Shown here: piece by piece, positions 44,201 through 52,180 of the stretch
Position numbering within the stretch: the stretch's first letter is position 1
Layout of the letters: each line of letters begins with the position of its first letter
From: an uncultured Duncaniella sp.
Lineage (GTDB): Bacteria; Bacteroidota; Bacteroidia; Bacteroidales; Muribaculaceae
Direction of reading: 5' to 3'
DNA length: 64,000 nucleotides
Assembly: GCA_910577255.1 (NCBI GenBank)
Contig: CAJTMH010000004.1
Span: forward strand, 62,001 to 126,000
Program-made: the position numbers and the translations under genes
The notes under the pieces: generated by a model
What the model saw: the letters and a program-made list of their open reading frames with translations, nothing else
What the model was told of the DNA's origin: nothing
The model's database searches: none

Positions 44201-45223
44201 TTCATCAGTCAGAATCACATCAATTTCTATGGTTTCCTTGTAATACGAATCAGTATTATAGACACCCGAGTAAGTATTAGTTTTCCAACCAGAAGAAAAG
44301 TCGGGTTTTAGTAATGTTGAGGTGTCGTCCAGTAAATATTGTTCCAGTTTACTGCATTCATGCCTTGGTTGCTTAGATCCATATACATAATAAAAATCAG
44401 CATTGGCGTCGCCAAAGTCGGGTGTATAATTCAGCGTGGCAGTGGTTTGAGTTATTGGTGCTACTTCCAGATCCGAGAAGCCTATACCTAATGTTTCGAA
44501 ACCGCCTATTGGCGAAAACACTCTTTCATCCTGACCTGCGACCACACTATAGGCTCTATATAAATATTTCTGTGCCGGGAATAAAGCAGATATCTCTCCT
44601 GTCTTTGATTCAATCCAATCGTCAGGAGTAGTGTTTGAGATTGAGATATTCCGCAACATTCCTATATCCAGGCCCATATTTGAAGGCCTTGTCTTGCTAT
44701 ATGACCAAGCGATAGTGTGCTTCCCGGCAGTCAGCGGCACAGTGACACTTTCAAAATCACGGAAGCCACTGATGGTTTGTATTTTGACATCATCAACATA
44801 CAAGCTAAGCATTCCTATTCCATCCTCGGAATCCACACTCCATTCATAAGTAAGATTTGAAGAATCATAGAGCGTCACATCAACTGTAATTTTTGACTCC
44901 TGATCAGAGGGAACATTCTGGTTACTTTCAATCCAACCTTTGATGCTTCGCGCCGCCCAAGCATAGGAACTCTTATTGTTTATCTGCACAGGATCGGATG
45001 TAGGCAATAAAGCCGATTTAGAGAATTCATCTATTTCCGGCAGAACACCGTACTTATACTGAAATCCATGGTCTGCACTGGCATCGGGGAAATCCGCCGA
45101 CAGAGTTGCTTTTGTTTGTGTGATGTCAGTAGCTTCATGAAGGGCTATCTGAGCCGAAGAATTGGAAAGACCAACAAGTATAGCCAACACCGACATCATC
45201 CTCTTTAGGTAATGATGTTTCAT
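41204..45223 (-). CDS. Large secreted protein with nine FN3-like repeats and T9SS-like tail
   Basis: 1339 residues, signal peptide (about 1-24, ending NSSAQ). Nine homologous modules of about 110-190 residues each start with a variant of I-T-Q-T-x-A-x-L and often GDA, then a Y-x-x-R-x-Y strand and an F-x-T-L end; examples of openings are DITQTKATLSADF, PITQTTATLNYT, KVSQHQAILSG, GITQTKAKMKVTF and NISNRSATMNGEI. This is an FN3-like fold. The C-terminal about 70 residues (CYIYDLNGIKITDR ... FYIVRLSNGKVLKVWI) resemble a type IX secretion sorting domain. No catalytic domain is recognised; adhesion or glycan binding is inference. The gene is visibly richer in A/T and uses rarer codons than its neighbours, suggesting acquisition. 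Confidence 0.8.
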   Translation of the reverse strand: MKHHYLKRMMSVLAILVGLSNSSAQIALHEATDITQTKATLSADFPDASADHGFQYKYGVLPEIDEFSKSALLPTSDPVQINNKSSYAWAARSIKGWIESNQNVPSDQESKITVDVTLYDSSNLTYEWSVDSEDGIGMLSLYVDDVKIQTISGFRDFESVTVPLTAGKHTIAWSYSKTRPSNMGLDIGMLRNISISNTTPDDWIESKTGEISALFPAQKYLYRAYSVVAGQDERVFSPIGGFETLGIGFSDLEVAPITQTTATLNYTPDFGDANADFYYVYGSKQPRHECSKLEQYLLDDTSTLLKPDFSSGWKTNTYSGVYNTDSYYKETIEIDVILTDESTISFQWLCYGWQGNNIGSKTSSMSFYVDDVSKAYISNASWKSDSEKETITVVVPQGVHKLKFETDLAGGSPSWPCFGGIWNLKIPNVSEFSEISTKIPADGAPLTLNNLHPKSVYGYYVESVPNFESPLSIRWTNGSSQLIEFETLGVTFEEMTIDNVTQASAKVSCSVNNGDAVILSSGLEFKEQSGSTWSNIAFNDVSSTLSYGLSRLKPDVSYEVRFYTDIENLGQVYSEASVFTTLPIIANKPELLKVSQHQAILSGNVIFGDANIYQRGMQFRKKESPDWEEVEDAGNDSDYTCVKKNLEMGATYQARTYIQPAGGDIIYSDILEFTTLDTYFLNCNSDSFTQTTVTFAATLSETDDDASIDYGFEYYIDSDGFFESADSYVKSDIIDMPAIPTDDKVLKAVATQLCPGLGIRWRVYAVIDGDKVYYTSSKNSTWNFAGTDRATITATVKKITQTSISLELDASQDGDAVISQIEYALANSVNDTQPYSICGNTLTLNNLAPNEQYNIRFRGLVNERYCPLSKVDWDYSWFEYRTLPVNVIVSFSGITQTKAKMKVTFDSGDAEISDVQYRLNNGEILPYTGEQELVNLIPGSQYNVAIFAKVNGEEMSWHADSSGSAFSFRTSAVTSTITLGEVSQTAALIGWSSNYGDATFVSAGIEIGSDVVVSDDKSGRELINELTPGITYYCRSFIETKESGRLYSNMRSFTTLAISTLTSDVSNISNRSATMNGEIDCDSYSSAEFGFQWKQMKGWDSAPAFTKGVKQDDGSISVSLVNGMLEPNTDYQYRTAVRYHDEIYASDNWETFRTESEFIYYPATVYTVFRTDRENNALVMCGYCVAGSEAIVSQGYEYWALGAQSARMYAPQQVITVTTDESMQYTFKSGELSKGNYAVRAFVKTESGTTLYGATLSFSVSEDGFSGIEGADFDEVKIFVEGTTLKVVNGSGLSCYIYDLNGIKITDRHDMSDSEEFRLATNTFYIVRLSNGKVLKVWI

Positions 45224-45278
45224 GAGTAATTATTCGCCCATGCAACTCTCCAATAGGGCCATTGTGATTGGTTTATAC

Positions 45279-45292
45279 AAAAAAAGCGTGAG
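45279..45292 (-). terminator. Terminator end of the long RNA
   Basis: The 3' arm CTCACGC of the terminal hairpin is followed on the minus strand by TTTTTTTG, a strong intrinsic terminator located 56 bases before the downstream gene's ATG. Confidence 0.75.
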
Positions 45293-45622
45293 AGCCGTAC
45301 TTGTTGCTCGTCCCACGGTTAGAGGCTCTGGCATGTGCCCATCGTAGTAGAACGAGCAAACTTGCAGAAGCCTCACGCAGAATATGATATACGTCCGAGC
45401 CCGACGCTTTCGCGCCGGACCGAAAGGAATATACATATCCAACTAAGACATCTACTGTTTGCTGCATTCTTGACTACGATTTTGAAACTGCCAGATTTCT
45501 AACCGTCAAGAAAGAGCGTCGAGTAAACGCTTTTTCATCATGTCTATGCCATGGAATGTACCATGGCAATAAAATGGCCCGCCCGCATAACCCTCGAGAT
45601 GGCTTCTGCGATGGGGTCTATG
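45279..45622 (-). ncRNA. Unidentified structured RNA (~340 nt)
   Basis: A minus-strand transcript bounded by a promoter (45627-45656) and a terminator with seven T. No plausible gene lies inside. Helices seen on the minus strand: GCCATGG-TACATT-CCATGGC (45548-45567), CCGGCGC-GAAA-GCGTCGG with a GNRA loop (45401-45418), a terminal long hairpin GCGTGAG/CTCACGC (45286-45292 with 45372-45378) enclosing ACGAGCAA/TTGCTCGT (45304-45311 with 45352-45359). It lacks the RNase P core (GAGGAAAGTCC) and tmRNA ends. It could be a stand-alone RNA or the attenuated leader of the gene at 45223. Confidence 0.55.
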
Positions 45623-45626
45623 ACCG

Positions 45627-45656
45627 CAAAGTTAATAATATTTTTTTATAACCAAA
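45627..45656 (-). promoter_or_regulatory. Promoter of the long RNA
   Basis: On the minus strand, TTTG (complement of 45653-45656), 18 bases, TAACTTTG (complement of 45627-45634). Confidence 0.7.
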
Positions 45657-45703
45657 CAATTCGTCCCACGAAATCAACATGTTAAGCACCTACGCGAGAA
45701 AGA

Positions 45704-45735
45704 TTTGGAGAATTGAAGAATAATGCTTAAATTTG
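45704..45735 (+). promoter_or_regulatory. Promoter of tRNA-Leu
   Basis: TTTG (45704-45707), exactly 20 bases, TAAATTTG (45728-45735), 22 bases before the tRNA. Confidence 0.82.
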
Positions 45736-45757
45736 CACCCACAAATCCTTTTTGACT

Positions 45758-45839
45758 GCGCATGTGGCGTAATTGGTAGCCGCGTTAGACTTAGGATCTA
45801 ATGTCTCAGGACGTGGGGGTTCGAGTCCCTTCATGCGCA
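45758..45839 (+). tRNA. tRNA-Leu (anticodon TAG)
   Basis: 82-base class II tRNA with acceptor arms GCGCATG and CATGCGC, the T-loop GGTTCGAGTCC, anticodon stem TTAGA/TCTAA enclosing CTTAGGA (anticodon TAG) and a short variable arm. The discriminator base is A; CCA is not encoded. Own promoter and terminator. Confidence 0.95.
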
Positions 45840-45850
45840 CAATTCCTTTA

Positions 45851-45895
45851 ATCAGCCAACCGATTATCACTTATCGGTTGGCTGATAGATTTTAC
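45851..45895 (+). terminator. Terminator of tRNA-Leu
   Basis: Perfect 14-bp stem ATCAGCCAACCGAT / ATCGGTTGGCTGAT with an 8-base loop, followed by AGATTTTACC. Confidence 0.88.
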
Positions 45896-45934
45896 CAACT
45901 TATCACTCCGGCTATGATGTGTTACCTTAAAGCA

Positions 45935-48019
45935 ATGACCCGACATAATCTCACCACCATATTTATAATCTGCGCAGCGATCCTGAGCGCTATCCCTGCA
46001 CAAGCCATACGTGCGCGCCGCGGCATAATGACTGAAACACAGGCCGACGGTTCGACAATCGACATACGCATCCTCGGCGACGAGCACTTCCATGTCACCA
46101 CAACCTCCGACGGCTATCCGCTCGTGGAGGAGGATGGCATCTATTACTATGCCACTACCGACAGCGAAGGACGCCTCGTGGCCTCAACCCTCAAAGCACA
46201 GAATCCTTCAGCGCGTTCGCTCGAGTCGCAGCTTTTCCTCAGCACCATCGACAAGAGCAAGGTGATGGCGGAGACTGTGGCATCGCGCCGCCAGCGCAAC
46301 GCTTCACGAGCCAATGCCGCAATAAACCGCGCTCCGGCGAATATGCTGACCACCACTTTTCCGGGACACGGCGAGCAAAAGGTGCTGGTGATACTCGCCG
46401 AATACTCCGATGTGAAGTTCTCCATATCCGATCCGTTCGGCTATTTCAATTCCATGCTCAACGAGGAGGGTTTCACCGGCGAAGGAGCCACGGGATCGGC
46501 CCGCGATTATTTCCTTGCCTCATCGGCAGGCCAGTTCTCCCCTATTTTTGATGTTTACGGTCCTGTCACTCTCCCGAACAACCGCACTTATTACGGAAGG
46601 AACAATATATATGGCGATGACGACAAGGCCCACGAAATGATTATCCACGCCTGTGACATACTCAAAAAGGAGGGTGTGGACTTCACGCAATACGACCGCG
46701 ACGACGACGGCATCATCGACAATGTGTATCTCTTTTATGCCGGACGAGGCGAAGCTACCGGCGGTGGCAAGAATACTGTCTGGCCACATGCGTGGGAAAT
46801 CTGGGCCGGAGCGAATGAGACACATATATATGATGGGAAACGCCTCGACCATTACGCCTGCTCCAACGAACTTCTCGACTCCCGAGGAACCGTGGACGGC
46901 ATAGGTACTTTCTGCCATGAGTTCTCACATGTGCTCGGACTTCCCGACCTTTACTATACCGGCGACGGTGATTATGAGGAATATTGCACCCCCGACACAT
47001 GGTCGATACTCGACTACGGCCCTTACAACAACAATAGCCGCACACCGCCACTGTATTCATCGTTTGAACGCATGTCGATGGGCTGGCTCACACCTGTCAA
47101 GATAAGCCGCGCAGCCAATATGACCCTCACCCCCATAGCCGACAATATCGCCTACATGGTGGAAACAGACAAGGAGAATGAGTTTTTCCTCTTTGAAAAC
47201 CGCCAGACATCAGGATGGGACAAATATCTTGAGGGGAGCGGTATGCTTGTGTGGCATATCGACTACAATTCCTCACTATGGCATGACAATGAGGTCAACA
47301 ACACGGCCAATCATCAAAACGTGGATGTGGTAGAGGCAACAGCCCGCACCGACTATCAAGCTGCCGCGTCAGACGCGTTCCCCGGTCCCGGCAAAGTAAC
47401 CTCGTTCACATACTCAACCACTCCGCGATTCGCGTCATGGAGCGGCAAAAACCCGGGATTCCCAATCACCGGCATCGCCCTTGCCGCCAACGGCAATGTG
47501 ACTTTTAAAGCCGCCGAGGGAGCCGCTCTCTACATAGCTGCCCCAACGCCACTCAAAGCATCGGAGATTGAATCGGGCTCATTCACAGCCAACTGGGAAA
47601 GTGTGGCAGATGCTGAGCGCTACCTCATAACCCTCACTGACGAGACTTCAGGAAAGACACTGCTGACTAACGTGGATGCCGGCACTTCGGGCTGCCACAC
47701 CATCACGGGACTTACCCCGGACAACACCTACTCCTACACGGTGCGCTCGGTGGGCAACACTGTGGTGAGCTCTCCGTCGGCAAAAATGACGGTGACCACA
47801 TCCGACCTCTCGGACATAGACTCCGTGACCATTGACCGCAAGGGGGAAATCTCAGTCCGCGACAGGCATATAATAATCTCCGGCTCTGAGGAGGAGGTCG
47901 AAATCTTCACGCTCCAGGGTATACGGATATACCGAGGCCAGGAACGTGAAATAGCTGTACGTCCGGGGCTCTATGTGGTGGCCATCGGAGGTCATGCCGA
48001 AAAGGTGGCGGTGAAATAA
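45935..48019 (+). CDS. M6 family metalloprotease with FN3 domain and T9SS-like tail
   Basis: 694 residues from the ATG at 45935 (MTRHNLTTIFIICAAILSAI); upstream in-frame ATGs overlap the tRNA or its terminator, though 45914/45917 remain possible. Signal peptide to about residue 26. The M6 (immune inhibitor A-like) domain has KVLVILAEYSDVKF and the zinc motif HEFSHVLGLPD (His328, Glu329, His332). An FN3 domain (about 530-615) and a C-terminal sorting-like tail (IFTLQGIRIYRGQ ... GLYVVAIGGHAEKVAVK) follow. A secreted or surface protease; substrate unknown. Confidence 0.9.
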   Translation: MTRHNLTTIFIICAAILSAIPAQAIRARRGIMTETQADGSTIDIRILGDEHFHVTTTSDGYPLVEEDGIYYYATTDSEGRLVASTLKAQNPSARSLESQLFLSTIDKSKVMAETVASRRQRNASRANAAINRAPANMLTTTFPGHGEQKVLVILAEYSDVKFSISDPFGYFNSMLNEEGFTGEGATGSARDYFLASSAGQFSPIFDVYGPVTLPNNRTYYGRNNIYGDDDKAHEMIIHACDILKKEGVDFTQYDRDDDGIIDNVYLFYAGRGEATGGGKNTVWPHAWEIWAGANETHIYDGKRLDHYACSNELLDSRGTVDGIGTFCHEFSHVLGLPDLYYTGDGDYEEYCTPDTWSILDYGPYNNNSRTPPLYSSFERMSMGWLTPVKISRAANMTLTPIADNIAYMVETDKENEFFLFENRQTSGWDKYLEGSGMLVWHIDYNSSLWHDNEVNNTANHQNVDVVEATARTDYQAAASDAFPGPGKVTSFTYSTTPRFASWSGKNPGFPITGIALAANGNVTFKAAEGAALYIAAPTPLKASEIESGSFTANWESVADAERYLITLTDETSGKTLLTNVDAGTSGCHTITGLTPDNTYSYTVRSVGNTVVSSPSAKMTVTTSDLSDIDSVTIDRKGEISVRDRHIIISGSEEEVEIFTLQGIRIYRGQEREIAVRPGLYVVAIGGHAEKVAVK

Positions 48020-48084
48020 TCCACTGCCAACATCAGTACAGAATATAAAGTTTATGATTTCGGGAAATCGGGATCAGACGATGA

Positions 48085-48621
48085 TCATACAATCTTCAGA
48101 TCCATCACCTGCCGTCCATCAAGGTCGACAGCGAGGTGCTTACCGGCCGTAAGAACCACAGGCTCGGTGGAAAGCGGCAGGAATATCACGTCGCCCATCT
48201 TAAGCGTCATATACCGGCTCACCTGATGCACCGCCTCCGCTATGGCTTCGGCCTGAGGCGGAAGGATAAGTGACGCATCACCGACAAGAATCTCAACAGG
48301 AGCGGCGGCAACCGATGGCTCCAACCATTCTCCGTGAGCTATAGTCCCATCCATTCCTGACAATACGCCCTGCATAGCTTCATCACAGCCGGGAAGGGTG
48401 ACACGCAGTGCCACAGTGACGGCATCATAATAGCGCGAGGCAAATTTCACGGCCACATTTTTCCCCAACCGACCTATCCTGACCGCGAGGTGTCCGCACA
48501 CGCTCCAACCGTCGCCCCAATCAGGTAAAAACAACGGACGACCGGGCAAAAGCATCGCTGAGTCGGGATGAATGTCGAGCATGAGAGGAGAGTCCGGATT
48601 GATGATGCGGATTATTTTCAT
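48085..48621 (-). CDS. Fumarylacetoacetate hydrolase-like protein
   Basis: 178 residues. The C-terminal segment VHQVSRYMTLKMGDVIFLP matches the FAH family's usual 'sxyxTLkpGDvIxtGTP' region, and ASRYYDAVTVALRVTLPG fits the core beta-roll. The metal-binding acidic triad of active FAH enzymes (E-x-E ... D) is not obvious, and GTP-like ending is replaced by LST, so it may be non-catalytic. Lies 40 bases after rex on the same strand, probably one transcript. Confidence 0.65.
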   Translation of the reverse strand: MKIIRIINPDSPLMLDIHPDSAMLLPGRPLFLPDWGDGWSVCGHLAVRIGRLGKNVAVKFASRYYDAVTVALRVTLPGCDEAMQGVLSGMDGTIAHGEWLEPSVAAAPVEILVGDASLILPPQAEAIAEAVHQVSRYMTLKMGDVIFLPLSTEPVVLTAGKHLAVDLDGRQVMDLKIV

Positions 48622-48661
48622 TTGATAATGGGTTGAAAAGGTTGGAGGGTAAGGCTGATTG

Positions 48662-49294
48662 CTACTTCGATTTCATGCGGTTATACATCACCGCCAAATG
48701 AGCATAGATAGAAGTATTCTGAATCGTGATGTCGGGCGAGGTGCGGATATGGAACGGTGTAAAATTCCACAAAGCCTTTATGCCTGAATTCACACAAAGC
48801 TCGGCCACCTCGGCCGCGCTCTCCACCGGGACGGCAATGACCGCAATCTCAGCTCCGAGAGCTTCGCGACGCGCAGGGAGCTCGGCAAGGTCGTAGATCG
48901 GCGTACCATCAATTTCCGTACCCACAAGCGCCGGGTCGACATCAAATCCGGCCACAATATTCAGACCATAACGCGAGAGACCTGAATCGGCAATCAAAGC
49001 TGCGCCGAGGCTACCCACCCCCATCATCACCGCTTTATGATCACGGTGAAATCCGAGGAAATCAAGCAAGCCACGCTCAAGCTGGGCCACTTCATAGCCT
49101 ATGCGTGTCTTACCCTTGATGTTGAGATAAGAGAGGTCCTTGGCTATCTGCGATGCGTCGACGTTCAGTTCCTGCGATATAGCGGTGGACGACACGTATT
49201 CCACCCCTTGGGCACGAAGCCGCGAGACGCAAGCCAGATACCAAGGCAAGCGTCCGATGGCAGGTTCCGGGACGTAGATTTCAGTGTTCTCCAT
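48662..49294 (-). CDS. rex: Redox-sensing transcriptional repressor Rex
   Basis: 210 residues. N-terminal winged helix (SSTAISQELNVDASQIAKDL, about 35-54) and C-terminal Rossmann NADH-binding domain (MMGVGSLGAAL with GxGxLG). It senses the NADH/NAD+ ratio and represses fermentation and respiration genes. It has its own strong promoter at 49317-49348. No obvious Rex operator is seen in that promoter. Confidence 0.93.
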   Translation of the reverse strand: MENTEIYVPEPAIGRLPWYLACVSRLRAQGVEYVSSTAISQELNVDASQIAKDLSYLNIKGKTRIGYEVAQLERGLLDFLGFHRDHKAVMMGVGSLGAALIADSGLSRYGLNIVAGFDVDPALVGTEIDGTPIYDLAELPARREALGAEIAVIAVPVESAAEVAELCVNSGIKALWNFTPFHIRTSPDITIQNTSIYAHLAVMYNRMKSK

Positions 49295-49316
49295 GCTTTA
49301 AATCAGTTACGTGAGG

Positions 49317-49348
49317 CAAAATTACAATTTTTTCATATAAAAGCCAAA
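49317..49348 (-). promoter_or_regulatory. Promoter for rex
   Basis: On the minus strand, TTTG (complement of 49345-49348), exactly 20 bases, TAATTTTG (complement of 49317-49324). Confidence 0.85.
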
Positions 49349-49395
49349 ACCATGACCTATAAATTGCTATTGCTCACTGATTGCGCCACAGACAT

Positions 49396-50556
49396 CTATC
49401 TGACTTTACCACCGGTGATATCCTCGAATGTCGAGCGGTCCTCCTCCTTCTCGTCGGCCGACACACCACCACGGTTAAGTATGTATTCCTCATAGTAGGC
49501 CAGGCAGAGGGTGGTGAGAGGAAGGGCTATTATCATCCCTATAAGCCCCAGGAGCGTACCCCATACCGACAGTGACAGCAGGATAATGGCCGGATTGAGC
49601 CCCATGGCCTTACCCATGATTTTCGGAGTGAGGATATAGTCGCAGATGCTCTGGCTCACCACGTAGACGAGTATACATTTGCCCCACACGCTCCAGAAAC
49701 CGACTTCTCCTCCCATCGAATATATTATGCATACGAGTGTTACCGGTATGAGCGTGACGTACTGGAAATAGGGTATCATGTAGAGGACCCCAACCAGTAA
49801 GCCGAGCAATATGGCCAATGGGATACCCACGATCGAGAACCCGATGCAATAGAACACCGCCGCGCAGAGGGCAAGGAGAGCCTGTCCGCGGAAATAGCGG
49901 TTCATACTGTTCTTGATGTCATCTCCTACCTTGTAGGCTATCGGACGGTACTTTGGAGGCACAAGAAGCCTGAAACCCTTCATGAGCTGCTGGTAGTCAA
50001 TGAGGATGAAAATCACATATATGAATGTCAGCAGCCACTCCAGGGTGTGCATCACCATCTCGATCGAGCCCGACACAAGGGCGGTGCCTTTCTCAAGGAT
50101 GGTCTGTGCATGCTGTCCGCTGAGCGACTCGGCCACACGCTCGAGGTTGAAATTGCGGTGTATATAGTCGTGGACCTCATCGGGTATGAGAGGGAAAGTG
50201 GTACCATGCTCCGAGTAGGCTTTTATCAAAAGCGACATCTGATGCATCTCGCTGAGCACCGACGGCAGACACAGATAGCAGATGGCCACGATGAAAAACG
50301 TGACCTCAAAGAGTGTCACGAAGATGGCCACGATACGCCCGCGGAGATGCAGGAGCCGGCGGTTGAACTGCACAAGAGGCTCAAGCAGATAGGAAATCAG
50401 ACATGCGAGACAGAAGGGAAGCAACACATTTTTAAGCGTGTTGATGAGCCATACCGCCCCAACTATGAACGCTATGGTGATAAGTATGCGTATTACACGG
50501 TCAAATGTAAACGGACGAGAATGTGATATGCTCCCGGTCTTCATAAATCGAAACAA
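49396..50556 (-). CDS. AI-2E family transporter (PerM type)
   Basis: 386 residues with about eight membrane helices and the family segments SYLLEPLVQFNRR, NRYFRGQALLALCAAVFY and LNPAIILLSLSVWGTLLGLIGM. Members export small molecules or act as Na+(Li+)/H+ antiporters; substrate not predictable. Start uncertain: MFRFMK offers a second ATG at 50544. Divergent from gltX. Confidence 0.87.
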   Translation of the reverse strand: MFRFMKTGSISHSRPFTFDRVIRILITIAFIVGAVWLINTLKNVLLPFCLACLISYLLEPLVQFNRRLLHLRGRIVAIFVTLFEVTFFIVAICYLCLPSVLSEMHQMSLLIKAYSEHGTTFPLIPDEVHDYIHRNFNLERVAESLSGQHAQTILEKGTALVSGSIEMVMHTLEWLLTFIYVIFILIDYQQLMKGFRLLVPPKYRPIAYKVGDDIKNSMNRYFRGQALLALCAAVFYCIGFSIVGIPLAILLGLLVGVLYMIPYFQYVTLIPVTLVCIIYSMGGEVGFWSVWGKCILVYVVSQSICDYILTPKIMGKAMGLNPAIILLSLSVWGTLLGLIGMIIALPLTTLCLAYYEEYILNRGGVSADEKEEDRSTFEDITGGKVR

Positions 50557-50612
50557 TGAAACGTTACCTGTAAATATAATGACTGAGGAGGCGATAATGT
50601 TTGAAAAATTTG

Positions 50613-50620
50613 TAACTTTG
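50613..50620 (+). promoter_or_regulatory. -7 box for gltX-argC
   Basis: TAACTTTG 28 bases before the gltX ATG; -33 element not clear. Confidence 0.6.
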
Positions 50621-50647
50621 CAATCTGATTAACAACCGAATCCTACT

Positions 50648-52174
50648 ATGAACCGTAAAGTACGCGTGAGATTCGCCCCCTCACCCACCGGGCCGCTACA
50701 TATCGGCGGTGTGCGCACCGCTCTCTACAACTATCTTTTCGCCCGTCGCCACGGCGGAGAGATGATACTCCGTATAGAGGACACTGACTCCAACAGATTT
50801 GTCCCCGGAGCTGAGGACTACATCAACGAGTCGCTCAAATGGCTCGGTATAAAAATCGACGAAGGTGTCCGTGAAGGTGGCAACTACGGCCCCTACAAGC
50901 AGAGCGAACGTCGTGACATCTACCGCGAGTATGTGAAGCAGCTACTTGACAACGGCAAAGCATACATGGCTTTCGACACCCCCGAAGAACTCGAAGCAGC
51001 CCGCGCAGCCACACCCAACTTCCAGTATGATGCATCGACCCGCCTGAACATGCGCAACTCCTTGGCTCTCCCCGCCGAAGAGGTGAAACGCCTGCTCGAT
51101 GAAGGGACACCCTACGTGGTACGCTTCCTCATAGAACCGGGACGCGACGTGGAAGTTATAGACCTGCTCAGGGGCAAAGTGACCATCAACTCGTCGATTC
51201 TCGACGACAAGGTGCTCTACAAGAGCGCAGACGACCTCCCCACCTATCATCTGGCCAACATCGTCGACGACCACCTCATGGAAGTCTCCCACGTGATACG
51301 CGGTGAAGAATGGCTCCCATCGGCACCACTCCATTTCCTCCTCTACGAGGCATTCGGCTGGGGCGACACTCGTCCTGAATTCGTCCACCTCCCGCTCCTC
51401 CTCAAACCCGACGGCAAGGGTAAGCTCTCGAAGCGCGACGGCGACCGCCTCGGCTTCCCGGTGTTCCCCCTCGAGTGGCACGACCCCAAGACAGGCGCCA
51501 TCTCAAGCGGTTACCGCGAATCAGGCTATCTCCCCGAGGCTGTCATCAATTTCCTGGCGCTCCTCGGCTGGAATCCCGGCGATGACACCGAAATCATGTC
51601 GATGGACGAGCTCATCGAGAAATTCTCATTTGACCACTGCTCACGCTCAGGAGCCAAATTCGCCTACGACAAAGGCCGTTGGTTCAACCACGAATATCTC
51701 CAGACCACACCCGACGCGGAACTTGCCCAGCTTTTCCGCCCGGTGCTTGCCGCCCACGGCGTAAACCCCGACGACTTCTCCGATGACTACATCACACGCG
51801 TGGTAGGACTCGTGAAGGGCCGTATCAACTTCGTGGCCGACCTCTGGGACCAGGCCAAATTCTTCTTCACCGCCCCGACAGAATATGCCGAAAAGGATAT
51901 CAAGAAACGCTGGAAAGAGGACACCCCCGCCATACTCACCGAGCTTATCGAGGTGCTCCGTTCACTCCCCGACTTCAGCTCGAAGGGAGCCGAACCTGTG
52001 GTGCTCGACTGGGTGGCGCAGAAAGGCTATCATCTCGGCAATGTGATGAACGCTTTCCGCCTCACGCTCGTCGGCGAATGCAAAGGTCCCCACATCTTCG
52101 ACATCACCGAACTGCTCGGACGCGATGAGACCATCAGACGTATAGCCAAAGGGATTGAAACCATCAATGCGTAA
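50648..52174 (+). CDS. gltX: Glutamate--tRNA ligase
   Basis: 508 residues. Class I synthetase: PSPTGPLHIGGVRTAL (HIGH motif, about 11-26), KLSKRDGDRLGFPV (KMSKS motif, about 259), and the C-terminal anticodon-binding bundle. A discriminating or non-discriminating state cannot be read from sequence. argC starts 6 bases after the stop codon. Confidence 0.97.
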   Translation: MNRKVRVRFAPSPTGPLHIGGVRTALYNYLFARRHGGEMILRIEDTDSNRFVPGAEDYINESLKWLGIKIDEGVREGGNYGPYKQSERRDIYREYVKQLLDNGKAYMAFDTPEELEAARAATPNFQYDASTRLNMRNSLALPAEEVKRLLDEGTPYVVRFLIEPGRDVEVIDLLRGKVTINSSILDDKVLYKSADDLPTYHLANIVDDHLMEVSHVIRGEEWLPSAPLHFLLYEAFGWGDTRPEFVHLPLLLKPDGKGKLSKRDGDRLGFPVFPLEWHDPKTGAISSGYRESGYLPEAVINFLALLGWNPGDDTEIMSMDELIEKFSFDHCSRSGAKFAYDKGRWFNHEYLQTTPDAELAQLFRPVLAAHGVNPDDFSDDYITRVVGLVKGRINFVADLWDQAKFFFTAPTEYAEKDIKKRWKEDTPAILTELIEVLRSLPDFSSKGAEPVVLDWVAQKGYHLGNVMNAFRLTLVGECKGPHIFDITELLGRDETIRRIAKGIETINA

Positions 52175-52180
52175 CGCTAT

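Noticed and set aside
45230..45467. Short peptides (64 and 70 residues) in the structured transcript
   Set aside because: They lie across stable helices and the terminator, without family resemblance or start-site context.
45279..45622. RNase P RNA, tmRNA, 6S or SRP RNA for the structured transcript
   Set aside because: RNase P GAGGAAAGTCC core and tmRNA tRNA-like ends are absent; no 6S closing stem or SRP GGAA-type apex was found.
45758..45839. tRNA-Leu as an attachment site of an integrated island
   Set aside because: No integrase gene and no repeated copy of the tRNA 3' end was seen nearby; the AT-rich gene alone is not enough.
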